In this document: piece after piece, positions 27,001-33,244 of the stretch
Position numbering within the stretch: position 1 is the stretch's first letter
How the letters are laid out: every line of letters starts with the position of its first letter
Origin: a bacterium
GTDB lineage: Bacteria > Pseudomonadota > Gammaproteobacteria > Burkholderiales > Burkholderiaceae_C
Direction: 5' to 3'
Length of the DNA stretch: 64,000 bases
NCBI GenBank assembly: GCA_030824555.1
Contig: JAVBXK010000018.1
Span: forward strand, 124,001-188,000
Translations under genes and position numbers: made by a program
Notes under the pieces: generated by a model
Databases searched by the model: none
What the model saw: only the letters and a program-made list of their open reading frames with translations
Told to the model about the DNA's origin: nothing

Positions 27001-27400
27001 TGCGCCCCACCGCAACGTGTGGGTCGCCCGCCGCTGCCGCCCAGTTGCGGGGTTTCAACCACGCACGCAAGCCCCGCCCGGCCACCGGCAACAGCACCGC
27101 ACTGTTCAAGGCCAACGGCACGGCCACCCAGGGCTCAAGCGGCAGCGCCGAAGACAGGGTGATGGCCAGGTCCACCACGGCCAACACCGGAATGACCCGC
27201 AGCCCCAGCCACCACCCGGCAGCCAGGCCCACACCGGCTGCAGGCCACACAGGGGAAACGGTGCCCCCCACCCAAGCCATGGACTGGCCCCAGGCCAGCG
27301 CCGCCGCATACAGACACGCCCACAACACCGCATGCGGCCATGACCAGGCACTTGGGGCGGCGCTGGGTTGCGGGGTGACGGCGTTGGTGACAGCGTTCAT
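24062..27400 (-). CDS. MASE1-PAS-GGDEF-EAL protein, probably a c-di-GMP phosphodiesterase
   Basis: 1112 residues from the start at 27400. An N-terminal integral-membrane sensor with about eight hydrophobic helices and GGTVSPVWPAAGVGLAAGWW is typical of MASE1 (about 20-310). PAS/PAC units run to about 610. The GGDEF domain has the altered signature RLGADEF (near 766-770). The EAL domain has SWEALARWQHPERG with EAL at 894-896 and DDFGTGYSSLSY. Loss of the second glycine usually abolishes or weakens cyclase activity. The protein is therefore more likely a phosphodiesterase, perhaps GTP-regulated through the altered domain. The ligand of MASE1 is unknown. Confidence 0.88.
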   Translation of the reverse strand: MNAVTNAVTPQPSAAPSAWSWPHAVLWACLYAAALAWGQSMAWVGGTVSPVWPAAGVGLAAGWWLGLRVIPVLAVVDLAITLSSALPLEPWVAVPLALNSAVLLPVAGRGLRAWLKPRNWAAAAGDPHVAVGRILRLMGVAVLLGLLDALVGTALIGGFADAQDGVGAVVAWWLGDVLGVVLFAPVLIWTVPGYRRFKWHPEVAWLVLATLAVCGLLFGPGLSLPGFKVVWMTLLWPISLWASLRLGTKVLSPLMALVALLAITGSGLGWGVLGDMVPLNRLVALQTVLGWISVSGLLAAAFVEAHKAVSVQRDTAQKLAEAWVTHSVDGHLLVTQDLQVESINPQACRLLGVSAAPGMGLMGLLPASKSVYGPVLLNLQAGEVCTFDMDAVWATGPNRLVVEFKATRIGLLGTHRLLVTLRDVSAQVMAIESLEHERGMFVSGPVVAIEWGTGPSLPIVYASPNVEALLGHRPHALISEGLRMEDLTHPTDRARVQGEVAVFEASAAPMYEQRYRLRHKAGHWVPVLDVTHVAYNPAGEVVRKRGYLLDQSSEMAQRALADRLTQALDQSPEAVVITSLAGDVEFANAAFTRQTGYPLAEVQGKNMRLLSSGQTPRQRFVDMWQTVAQGQPWEGEVINRRRSGETFAQWLRVSVVLDADGQPQNYLGLMQDLTERRQIEQRIYRLSQFDILTGLSNRQRLIDKLQALLDPAHAWPADGGLVVFNINRFKRINEAEGHEVGDALLRQLASQLEALCGKDDMAARLGADEFCWLVLPAGPEGVQRRLLAGVRKLREQAAQGLPLADRTLSIELTAGATLWPVGADDSPAHIVSRAETALNTARRVGDGELRFFDQAMGDTARQRFALENDLRRGIPDQQLRLYLQPQVNASGEVVSWEALARWQHPERGLLLPGLFVPIAEESDLILDLERWMFRQVFNWVASHEARGQPVSCSINLSARHFRHPGFAEEMKQLFDETGAQPARITLEITESIALDCLEEAAARMWVLRAMGCHFSLDDFGTGYSSLSYIKRLPISELKIDKVFVNDVPNDRDAVALVTAIVQVAQTLHLRVVAEGVETEDQAAFLCGLSQDMWLQGYLYGRPQDIGLYPPNV

Positions 27401-27526
27401 ACGGGGTCCCTGCGGGCGATTAGCGTTGTTCCCGTGGTGTACCACGGGCAACCCGCATGTGGAAACCCTCTGCGGCTTGGCGTGCGCGGAATCTGGCTGC
27501 CGAGCGTGCGGTGGATTCCTTCAGGC

Positions 27527-27583
27527 ATAGCTGAAAAGTCAATACAGAAAAGCGGTAGAGCCTGTTTTCATTGAAAATTTTTG
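27527..27583 (+). repeat. Interspersed AT-rich repeat, copy E
   Basis: ATAGCTGAAAAGTCAATACA, then GAAAAGCGGTAGAGCCTGTT, then TTTTCATTGAAAA (a 6-bp palindrome around one base) and a T-run. It lies in the 285-bp gap between the MASE1 gene and cho. The rest of that gap shows nothing else I can name. Confidence 0.6.
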
Positions 27584-27685
27584 CCTGAGGTGCCTGGGTG
27601 AGGTTCATTGCGGTGCCCGCGCATCGGTGCCTGGACAGGCCCCAGCACCAACCCTCAGCACCACGCCGGGTCACCATGCATTCGA

Positions 27686-28528
27686 TCAACCCAAAGGCAT
27701 GACGCGCACGCTGCCTTGCAGCAGGGGTTTGCACAGAATTTTGTAGCCATCGGCATCGAAAGCGGCCACCACCTGGTCAAGCCGCCGGGCTTGGGCCAGC
27801 GTGGGCGCGCTGCCCAAATAGCACCAGTTGCGCACCACGTGAAACTGGTGGAATGCAGCGTCAAGCGGGCAGGTTTCCCGCAGGGCCACGGCACCTGGGT
27901 AGGGCCAGCACGCCACCTGCAGGCTTTCCAGCGCGAGGCCTAAGCGGTCAGCATGGGCGTCCAAAGGCTCACGCCCACAACAAGCACCGGCGCAGAGTTT
28001 GACCATGTGGCGGAAACACGGCTTGCCCGCAGGCATTTTTTCCAACCCCAGCACGCCGTGGCACAGGCCGTGCTGGTCGGCCAGAGCCATCAGCCCTTCC
28101 AGTGCGGCGTGGCGACTGGCGTACAAGCCATACAACTGCGGCGTGACAGCAAAGTCAACCGTGTTAGCGTAGGCCAACCGGGGCACGCCATCGGCCAATT
28201 GCCACGCGCACAACTGGCGGTTGCGCCGCAGCCGCTGGTTGAACAGCGGCTGCTGTTGCTTGATGAGCTGCGCCTCCAACAGCTGCGCACCGATGTCGCC
28301 CGCCGTGCGGACGTGGCTGATGCGCCGGGTTTGCCCCATCATGCGCGCCTCGTCAGCCGCCCTCAGGTGGGCCAACACGCGGCTGCGCAGGTTCACACTT
28401 TTGCCGATGTAAAGCGGCATGTGCGCCGCATCCCCGTGAAAGATGTAAACGCCAGGCGCAGCTGGCAAGCCGCTGGTGGCTTCACGCAGGTGCGGGTGGG
28501 TGGCTGGAGGGGGTGGGTTGGCAGGCAT
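27686..28528 (-). CDS. cho: GIY-YIG endonuclease, Cho (UvrC-like excinuclease) type
   Basis: 280 residues (E. coli Cho is about 295). An N-terminal GIY-YIG nuclease domain has GVYIFHGDAAHMPLYIGKSV and RSRVLAHL. The C-terminal half has CFRHMVKLCAGACCGREPL, the cysteine-rich segment found in Cho and absent from ordinary UvrC-only domains. Cho makes the 3' incision during nucleotide excision repair at bulky lesions. It lacks the UvrB-binding and C-terminal endonuclease domains of UvrC, as expected. In E. coli the gene is SOS-controlled. I did not find a clear LexA box here. It is divergent from the fitA-type antitoxin. Confidence 0.85.
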   Translation of the reverse strand: MPANPPPPATHPHLREATSGLPAAPGVYIFHGDAAHMPLYIGKSVNLRSRVLAHLRAADEARMMGQTRRISHVRTAGDIGAQLLEAQLIKQQQPLFNQRLRRNRQLCAWQLADGVPRLAYANTVDFAVTPQLYGLYASRHAALEGLMALADQHGLCHGVLGLEKMPAGKPCFRHMVKLCAGACCGREPLDAHADRLGLALESLQVACWPYPGAVALRETCPLDAAFHQFHVVRNWCYLGSAPTLAQARRLDQVVAAFDADGYKILCKPLLQGSVRVMPLG

Positions 28529-28666
28529 ACGCGGCAACAAGATGGGCTGGCATTGTCACCGTTGACGTGGTGCGGGCACGCCGCCCCCGCCAGTGGTCAG
28601 GGCAGCGGCGGGGCCGTGCCATGGCCTGCGGCGAGCTGAGTGACAAGGCCTCCTTAAATGTGCAGT

Positions 28667-28689
28667 CATTGCCTACAATGCCATCATTG
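28667..28689. promoter_or_regulatory. Candidate operator of the FitAB-type module
   Basis: CATTG CCTA CAATG inverted repeat (28667-28680), followed by a third CATTG half-site at 28685-28689. It overlaps a possible -10 (TACAAT). An AAAGGAG ribosome-binding site follows and leads to the antitoxin ATG at 28707. Repeated half-sites of this size are normal for RHH antitoxin autorepression. Confidence 0.4.
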
Positions 28690-28706
28690 CCAGCAAAGGA
28701 GTCCAC

Positions 28707-28961
28707 ATGGCCGCATTGACCATCCGCAACGTTGACGACGCACTCAAAACCCAGCTGCGCATACGTGCCGCGCAGCACGGCGTGTCCATGGAAGAAGAGG
28801 CCCGCCGCATCCTGCGCGACGCATTGGCCCGCGCTGGCACGGCCCCCACGCCCATGGGGCAGCGCTTGCTGAGCCGGTTTGGCGGCACAGCCAGCATCGA
28901 TTTCACACCCCCTGCACGGCAGGCCCCGCGCACGCCACCTCTGTGGACTGAGGGTGCCTGA
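28707..28961 (+). CDS. Ribbon-helix-helix antitoxin, FitA/VapB type
   Basis: 84 residues. The start MAALTIRNVDDALKTQLRIR with HGVSMEEEARRILRDAL is the FitA-type RHH DNA-binding fold. The tail (TASIDFTPPARQAPRTPP) would wrap the toxin. AAAGGAG lies just before the ATG. It overlaps the toxin gene by one base (TGATG), a standard coupled pair. Expected to repress its own promoter together with the toxin, through the half-sites upstream. Confidence 0.9.
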   Translation: MAALTIRNVDDALKTQLRIRAAQHGVSMEEEARRILRDALARAGTAPTPMGQRLLSRFGGTASIDFTPPARQAPRTPPLWTEGA

Positions 28962-29377
28962 TGCTGCTCGACACCAACGTGCTGTCTGAATTCATGCGCC
29001 CGCAGCCCGCGCCCCAAGTGGTGGCCTGGCTGGACGCACAAGACCCCGCCCGCCTGTTCACCAGCGCTGTGAGCCGTGCCGAAATCGAACTGGGCCTGGC
29101 GCTGATGCCCCCCGGGCAACGCCAGCGGGCCTTGGCCCAGGCTGCGCAGGCCATGTTTGAAGAAGACTTTGCCGGGCACTGCCTGCCGTTTGACGAAGTG
29201 GCCGCCAGCCACTACGCCCGCATCGTCTCCAGCAGAACCCGAATGGGCCGCCCCATCAGCGTGGAAGACGCGCAGATTGCCGCCGTTGCCTTGGCACATG
29301 GGCTGCCGCTGGCCACGCGCAACACGGCTGACTTTGAGGGGATAGACGGGCTGGCCGTGGTGAACCCGTGGGGGTGA
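28961..29377 (+). CDS. PIN-domain toxin, FitB/VapC type
   Basis: 138 residues. The four acidic PIN positions are visible: D in LLDTNVLSEF, E in SRAEIELGLAL, D in SVEDAQIAAVA and D in TRNTADFEGIDG. PIN toxins are magnesium-dependent RNases held inactive by the cognate RHH antitoxin encoded just upstream. All motifs are intact, so the module looks functional. It is the leftmost of several toxin-antitoxin loci in this accessory zone. Confidence 0.92.
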   Translation: MLLDTNVLSEFMRPQPAPQVVAWLDAQDPARLFTSAVSRAEIELGLALMPPGQRQRALAQAAQAMFEEDFAGHCLPFDEVAASHYARIVSSRTRMGRPISVEDAQIAAVALAHGLPLATRNTADFEGIDGLAVVNPWG

Positions 29378-29558
29378 ATTTCCGGTCTGCAGTGACAATG
29401 AAACTGAAGCGCAAAGGGGCGTACCAAGTGAGCCAGTAAGAAGCCTGTGAGCAGTCATCTTTGTGGAAGTCAGCCCTTGTCGCTGTGGGACACATCTTGC
29501 AAAGCACAGACCTGATCGCGACGCTGCCCGAACACTTTGCCGAGCGGGCGAACCCGGT
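29378..29558 (+). other. Gap with a possible remnant of a LysR-type regulator
   Basis: From about 29472 the plus strand reads ALVAVGHILQSTDLIATLPE then HFAERANPV and a stop near 29562. STDLIATxPEHxA is common at the end of the ligand-binding domain of LysR regulators. There is no helix-turn-helix or start upstream, so at most this is a short 3' remnant. The rest of the gap shows nothing. Confidence 0.3.
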
Positions 29559-29739
29559 TTAAACAGCGGCAAACGGGTTCAACACCTGAAAACCCAGGGC
29601 TTTGAAGTCAGCCACGTTGCGCGTGACCACGGTCAGCCTCGGTGCCACGCCGGGTCACCATCTGCGGCCCCTCTGCAAGGCAGGCATCCAGAAACTCGCT
29701 GAACCGCGCTTTCGCATCTTGAACAGGCCATGTGTGCAT
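29559..29739 (-). pseudogene. Fused remnant: Phd-type antitoxin 5' end joined to PIN toxin 3' end
   Basis: From the ATG at 29739 the frame reads MHTWPVQDAKARFSEFLDAC and LAEGPQMVTRRGTE, an unmistakable Phd/YefM-type antitoxin start. It then breaks off. After a frame change the sequence reads RLTVVTRNVADFKALGFQV and LNPFAAV, the last 25 or so residues of a VapC/PIN toxin, with a TAA at 29561-29559. The rest of the antitoxin and most of the toxin have been deleted. Neither product can be functional. Confidence 0.85.
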
Positions 29740-29796
29740 GTTGAAACTGCTTCTCCGTCTCATCTGACCAGATAGATGACCGGTTTAATGGATTGA

Positions 29797-29880
29797 CCCA
29801 CCAACCCCACACTCTCCACCGCCCCCCTGCGGCATCACCCGGCCAATGACCACCGTGTACGCATAGCCCGCCGCTTTCAG
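29797..29880 (-). pseudogene. Detached copy of the 3' end of the selenophosphate synthase gene
   Basis: On the minus strand this reads KAAGYAYTVVIGRVMPQG. The intact senC ends KAAGYAHTAVIGRVLPQG. At DNA level 29797-29880 aligns with 35274-35360 with roughly nine mismatches and a 2-base gap that breaks the frame. The similarity stops abruptly after CTTTCAG at 29880. No other part of selD is present nearby. Confidence 0.85.
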
Positions 29881-29894
29881 AATGGGCCAAATAA

Positions 29895-29942
29895 CATACT
29901 AAAAGTGCCTTTACCGCTTTAATTAATTCGTACTACAGCTAT
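29895..29942 (-). repeat. Interspersed AT-rich repeat, copy F
   Basis: Minus strand: ATAGCTGTAGTACGAATTAA, then TTAAAGCGGTAAAGGCACTT. Lies just inside the left senC fragment and is inverted with respect to copy G. Confidence 0.55.
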
Positions 29943-30016
29943 CTTCTTTATCACCCTGAAAGCGTGACATGCACCTTGCGCGTCTTTCCACCGTGGGGAT
30001 GGGGTGGTGCTGCGGC

Positions 30017-30289
30017 TCATCCGTGTTTGGGCGTGTTGAGCATGGCGGCACGCAGAATTTGGTTCAGGCGGCTTTGGTAGCCCTTGCCTTGACCTTTGAG
30101 CCAGACCACCACGTCTGCATCGATGCGCACGGTGAGTTGCTGCTTCACAGGGCGGTAAAACTTGCCGCGCTCAGCCGCCACCCAATCGCTGGCCTGGGTG
30201 GGCGGCAAGTCAGAGAAATCAATGTCACTTTCGGGCCGGGCTGCCAAAGCGGCCAGCTCTTTGCGAACGGCATCAGGTACCTTGTTCAT
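30017..30289 (-). CDS. brnA: BrnA-type antitoxin
   Basis: 90 residues from the ATG at 30289. The end has QQLTVRIDADVVVWLKGQGK and RLNQILRAAML, the C-terminal ribbon-helix-helix DNA-binding region of BrnA. The acidic N-terminal half (ESDIDFSDLPPTQASDW) contacts the toxin. The start overlaps the end of brnT by 17 bp, so translation is coupled. BrnA normally represses the operon. An exact inverted repeat in front of brnT is the likely binding site. Confidence 0.88.
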   Translation of the reverse strand: MNKVPDAVRKELAALAARPESDIDFSDLPPTQASDWVAAERGKFYRPVKQQLTVRIDADVVVWLKGQGKGYQSRLNQILRAAMLNTPKHG

Positions 30290-30557
30290 AGACTTTTCGC
30301 TCCTGTTTGGTGGCGCGTCGCGCCGAAATGATTCGAATGTGCTCTGCACCGTCTGCGTGGTCTTGCCATGTGTGAGCCACCAACAGCAGTACCACCCCCT
30401 CCACCAACCCGATGGTTTGCCATCGATGCTCGCCGCCCTCGATTCGGTCTTGCCGGGAGATGTGGCAGGGGTCTTCAAAAACATGCTGAGCTGCTTCAAA
30501 ACTCACGCCGTGTTTTTGCCGATTGCTTTGATTCTTGGTTTCATCCCATGAAAACAC
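30273..30557 (-). CDS. brnT: BrnT-type ribonuclease toxin
   Basis: 94 residues. FSWDETKNQSNRQKHGVSF and FEAAQHVFEDP are the BrnT signature, as is the end region HIRIISARRATKQERKVYE, which holds the RelE-like active-site residues. BrnT cleaves RNA and is neutralised by BrnA. The start is GTG at 30557: no ATG is in frame upstream and the family begins at this residue. First gene of a two-gene operon, divergent from hicA with 77 bp between. Confidence 0.9.
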   Translation of the reverse strand: MFSWDETKNQSNRQKHGVSFEAAQHVFEDPCHISRQDRIEGGEHRWQTIGLVEGVVLLLVAHTWQDHADGAEHIRIISARRATKQERKVYEQGT

Positions 30558-30566
30558 TGTCGCCCC

Positions 30567-30582
30567 TTTTGTAGTTACAAAA
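30567..30582. promoter_or_regulatory. Inverted-repeat operator in front of brnT
   Basis: TTTTGTA GT TACAAAA is a perfect 7-bp inverted repeat 10 bp upstream of the brnT GTG. A TATAGT-like -10 for brnT lies just beyond it. Position and form fit BrnA autorepression. It lies in the 77 bp shared with the divergent hicA promoter and could affect both. Confidence 0.6.
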
Positions 30583-30634
30583 CTATACCTCTTTTACCGT
30601 GATGCATCGGACGCGGCTTGACCCAGTCGCTTGA

Positions 30635-30862
30635 GTGGCCAGGAAAAGCGCCATCAGCCATGCCAAAGCGCCCAACGAAGCGGAAATGGCGGCAGCTGCC
30701 AGCGCCTCGGGCCTGACGGTGCATTGTCCAGGTGGCAGCCACCATGTGGTGCGCAGCGCAGCGGGTGCAAAAATCAGCATCCCTGCGCACCGCCCCATCA
30801 AGGCCATCTACATCAAAAAGCTGATTCGCCTCATTCAAACCGGCAAAGGAGATAACGAATGA
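30635..30862 (+). CDS. hicA: HicA-like mRNA interferase toxin
   Basis: 75 residues from a GTG. CPGGSHHVVRSAAGAKISIP and AHRPIKAIYIKKLIRLI follow the HicA double-stranded-RNA-binding-like fold, in which the histidine of the GSHH motif is catalytic. The N-terminal 20 residues are less typical, and a later start is possible. The gene overlaps hicB by 4 bp (ATGA), the usual order toxin then antitoxin. GGAG lies inside the end of hicA for hicB translation. Confidence 0.72.
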   Translation: MARKSAISHAKAPNEAEMAAAASASGLTVHCPGGSHHVVRSAAGAKISIPAHRPIKAIYIKKLIRLIQTGKGDNE

Positions 30863-31203
30863 ACCCCAAGGACTACCCCGTTGAGATTCGCCCGCTGTCT
30901 GCTGACGACGGTGGTGGGTGGCTGGCCACGTTCCCCGATCTGCCCGGCTGCATGGGTGACGGCGACACGCCAGAAGCTGCCGTGGCCGATGGCTATGAAG
31001 CTGCACAAGCATGGTTAAGTGTGGCCGCTGAATGTGGCGATCCCATACCCAAACCGGGCACTGGCGGCGAGTCTGGTCGTTTTGTGGCCCGCGTGCCCAA
31101 AAGCCTGCACACCCGGCTGGTGGCCAGGGCAGCGCAAGAAGGCGTGAGCATGAACACCTATCTGGTGTCGGTGCTGGCGCAAAGTGTGGCCACTCAGGGC
31201 TGA
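30859..31203 (+). CDS. hicB: HicB antitoxin with RHH domain
   Basis: 114 residues. The partial RNase H-like fold is YPVEIRPLSADDGGGWLATF followed by PDLPGCMGDGDTPEAAVADG, the classic HicB pattern. The C-terminal part (RFVARVPKSLHTRLVARAAQ, EGVSMNTYLVSVLA) is a ribbon-helix-helix DNA-binding domain. It neutralises HicA and should repress the pair. AAAGGAG precedes the ATG. Complete and apparently functional. Confidence 0.93.
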   Translation: MNPKDYPVEIRPLSADDGGGWLATFPDLPGCMGDGDTPEAAVADGYEAAQAWLSVAAECGDPIPKPGTGGESGRFVARVPKSLHTRLVARAAQEGVSMNTYLVSVLAQSVATQG

Positions 31204-31251
31204 AGCACTCACGACAAACCCTGCCGCTAGATCATGCCGACGGCGGCCACG

Positions 31252-31317
31252 TCAGCACTGCGCGTGCAGGCGGGGTTTGCGCAGCTCAGACACCACATTG
31301 GTATCAAGCAACTACAT
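31252..31317 (-). pseudogene. VapC/PIN toxin N-terminal fragment with stop at codon 2
   Basis: Minus strand from ATG 31317: M, stop (TAG), then LLDTNVVSELRKPRLHAQC and TGA. LLDTNVVSELRKP is the standard start of a VapC toxin. Codon 2 has become TAG, and the gene is cut off after about 20 residues. It follows the antitoxin remnant by 5 bp. Confidence 0.8.
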
Positions 31318-31322
31318 GCGCG

Positions 31323-31568
31323 TCAGGCCAATGGGTCGATGGGCCGACGTTGGGCCTGGCCACGCGGAGGAACGGTCAACTCGGCGCGGGCCTCGACTGA
31401 CAGCAGCAAGGCTTTCAGCTTGGACCGCCCTGCGGCTTGCAAGCGCCGCCATTCACTCACAGGCACCGACTCCGCAATTTCGGTGCCGCGCCGGGTCCCC
31501 ATCTGCGGGCCGTCTGCAATGCATGCAGGCCTTGCAGCACCTTCGGGCGTTTTTGCTGATGGCGACAT
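31323..31568 (-). pseudogene. Phd/YefM-type antitoxin with damaged N-terminus
   Basis: The frame is open for 81 codons. The second half (GPQMGTRRGTEIAESVPVSE, WRRLQAAGRSKLKALLLSV, PPRGQAQRRPIDPLA) is well-preserved antitoxin. The first 25 residues do not match the family, because the expected WPVQDAK-FSEFL segment has been scrambled by small indels. A truncated toxin gene follows. Probably non-functional, though the toxin-binding tail could still be made. Confidence 0.75.
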
Positions 31569-31695
31569 ATTTGGTGCGGTAGTGAGGTGGGCCGTGGAGA
31601 CTACTGGCGAATCTTTTCAGGGATGTTTTGGTTGTTTCTTACGGCTGTTGACGGCCATCAGCCGCCACCCGTCAAACTGGTGAGCAGTCGCTCAA

Positions 31696-31762
31696 CGTTC
31701 AAGGTCAGGGGCGCTGCGCGACGCTTTATCGCGCAGCGTCCACTGCACCACCGGGTTAGCCC
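31696..31762 (-). repeat. attC recombination site of cassette 3
   Basis: 67 bp. The outer octamer at the gene end (minus strand GGGCTAAC) is the exact complement of the cassette's own 5' junction octamer GTTAGCCC at 32593-32600. The centre is the hairpin CGCTGCGCGA ... TCGCGCAGCG. The 3' core is GTTGAGC, matching GTTRRRY. The TAA stop of the cassette gene lies within the first octamer. Confidence 0.85.
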
Positions 31763-32583
31763 CGGCCTTCATAGATTGCTCTTGCTTGAATGGCTGAATC
31801 CAAGCGGCGATGAACGAGTGAGACGAGGGACAGTATGTCCAGTGCATCTTGCTCCTCAATCTTCCATGTGATCTTCGGAGCATGAGCAGTGGTATTTCTA
31901 AACGTGCCAAACAGGCCCTTTAGAAGGTTGATAAATCCCTTTTGCTCACTTTGCTCACTCTCAGTCTGCAACGAGTTTAGCGCTAAGTGCGGAACAGCCG
32001 ACTTGAAGGCAAACGCCTGATCGATGAGATCTGCACCATCTGAAGGGAGGCCTGTTCGAAGGCGAATCTTCTCGGCTACGCTCTTTGTGGCCTCGAAGAC
32101 GGCATGAAAGTAGTTGTCTACAAGTAGCTCTTCTCGGCAGTAGCGCAGCACATCGGGGTGCACTTTTCGCGCAACCAGATTCGTTCTTAGTGTCGATGCG
32201 CGAGCGGCCGCCTCGGCATGCGTCTCGGCAACAGCTGTTTGTCGTAGCTTGCCATTCTCAGCAAGCTGAAGCGCCGCAAACGCTAGAACCTGATTAAGTT
32301 TTGTCCTTGTTTCTTCAAACCACTCTTGTGAATCGAAGTGGCGGGTTGGATTCATAGCATGCTGTATGAATGCTGCGATTCCGTTGCCACAGTTATCCTG
32401 ATTTTGCTTGTGATGAAGGGCTTCGGACAGGCGAATCCGCTTCGTTGTACATAGCGAGAGATCGGGAATGCGACACTCCTGCAATAGATTCCCGATTTCC
32501 GTGCCGGTGAAGCCGTGCTCTGTATCGCCAAGAATATTGGCAATTGACTGAATTACCGCAAGATCGAAGGAGGGGACGGTCAT
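31756..32583 (-). CDS. Cassette 3: TIGR02391/Ymh-like protein with HEPN RNase motif
   Basis: 275 residues. The C-terminal third (GFINLLKGLFGTFRNTTAHA, ILSLVSLVHRRLDSA) matches the TIGR02391 (Ymh) family. Arg229 and His234 in RNTTAH form the R-x4-H motif of HEPN ribonucleases, which act in toxin-antitoxin and phage-abortive systems. The N-terminal half is helical with no known domain. It starts 16 bp after the cassette junction and ends inside its attC site, so it is a textbook single-gene integron cassette. Base composition is clearly less GC-rich than the core genes. Role in phage defence is inference. Confidence 0.75.
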   Translation of the reverse strand: MTVPSFDLAVIQSIANILGDTEHGFTGTEIGNLLQECRIPDLSLCTTKRIRLSEALHHKQNQDNCGNGIAAFIQHAMNPTRHFDSQEWFEETRTKLNQVLAFAALQLAENGKLRQTAVAETHAEAAARASTLRTNLVARKVHPDVLRYCREELLVDNYFHAVFEATKSVAEKIRLRTGLPSDGADLIDQAFAFKSAVPHLALNSLQTESEQSEQKGFINLLKGLFGTFRNTTAHAPKITWKIEEQDALDILSLVSLVHRRLDSAIQARAIYEGRG

Positions 32584-32599
32584 GTGATGACGGGGCTAA

Positions 32600-32681
32600 C
32601 GTAGAGCTAACCGGCGCTGCGCGGCTGTATCGCGCAGCGTCCAGCGACCAAAGGGCGCGAGGTTGAGCGCCGGGTTAGAGC
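32600..32681 (-). repeat. attC recombination site of cassette 2
   Basis: 82 bp. Outer octamers GCTCTAAC (gene end) and GTTAGAGC (cassette 5' junction, 33110-33117) are exact complements. The central part repeats the hairpin sequence of attC 3 (GGACGCTGCGCGATA then GCGCAGCGCC). The stop codon of the cassette 2 gene lies in the first octamer. Confidence 0.85.
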
Positions 32682-33097
32682 ACTTCGCATTTATATCTCT
32701 TGATTTCGCGAATGACGGCCTCAACACCTTCCGCAGAAACAGCGGGCCGTTTGTGAGGCTGATGCGGAAGTTCTTTTGCAGCAGAAAGAACAAATGCTTC
32801 ATTTGGACCTATAAATGGCTTACGTGCGTCATGGACGAATTGAGGATTGTTTCTCCATACGTCACTGCCATCAATCCGCCATTCTTTCTTTATCTCCAAG
32901 CGGATACCTCGATTGTCTTTTTGGCCAGTTAGCTGCACCCAGAGACTTATGCCATCTTTGACTTGGACGCAGACGAAGGGACCATTCCTGAAGACGCCAC
33001 CGTGTTCCACATATTTCACCGACGGGTCTTTAACGAGAGTGGCCACGTCAAGAATTGCGACAGCTCCGGGGAGGATTTCTGAAAGTTCCAATGGCAT
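32675..33097 (-). CDS. Cassette 2: protein of unknown function
   Basis: 140 residues, preceded by AAGGA and starting 19 bp into the cassette. An N-terminal beta-rich part (GAVAILDVATLVKDPSVKYV, FVCVQVKDGISLWVQLTGQ) is followed by a charged C-terminal part (IGPNEAFVLSAAKELPHQP). I do not recognise a family. The strand pattern could suit a small barrel, as in MazF-like or SH3-like proteins, but no catalytic residues stand out. The stop codon is inside attC 2. Confidence 0.7.
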   Translation of the reverse strand: MPLELSEILPGAVAILDVATLVKDPSVKYVEHGGVFRNGPFVCVQVKDGISLWVQLTGQKDNRGIRLEIKKEWRIDGSDVWRNNPQFVHDARKPFIGPNEAFVLSAAKELPHQPHKRPAVSAEGVEAVIREIKRYKCEVL

Positions 33098-33116
33098 AGA
33101 TTTCCTTAAGCTCTAA

Positions 33117-33244
33117 CGCCGAGCTAAGCGGCAGTTTTTAAGTTGCGGTTTTGTGGAAAACTTTTGCGTAGCAAAACCACAAAACTGCGACTTAAAAACT
33201 GTCCAGCGCACAAAGTGCGCGATGCTTCAGCGACTTGTTATATT
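33117..33244 (-). repeat. attC recombination site of cassette 1
   Basis: 128 bp. Minus strand begins AATATAAC, then AAGTCGCTGAAGC, and ends GCTTAGCTCGGCGTTAG, the familiar left and right arms of attC. The centre is a long imperfect hairpin (CAGTTTTTAAGT ... ACTTAAAAACTG). AATATAAC is the exact complement of the cassette's 5' junction GTTATATT at 33952-33959. Confidence 0.9.

Noticed and set aside
25934-27343. 469-codon plus-strand frame rich in His, Gln and Arg
   Set aside because: Antisense to the MASE1 and PAS region. The composition is typical of reversed high-GC code.
27661-27677. 17-bp identity to the antitoxin remnant at 29644 (minus strand reads MVTRRG)
   Set aside because: Too short to call a third remnant: nothing of the antitoxin can be seen on either side.
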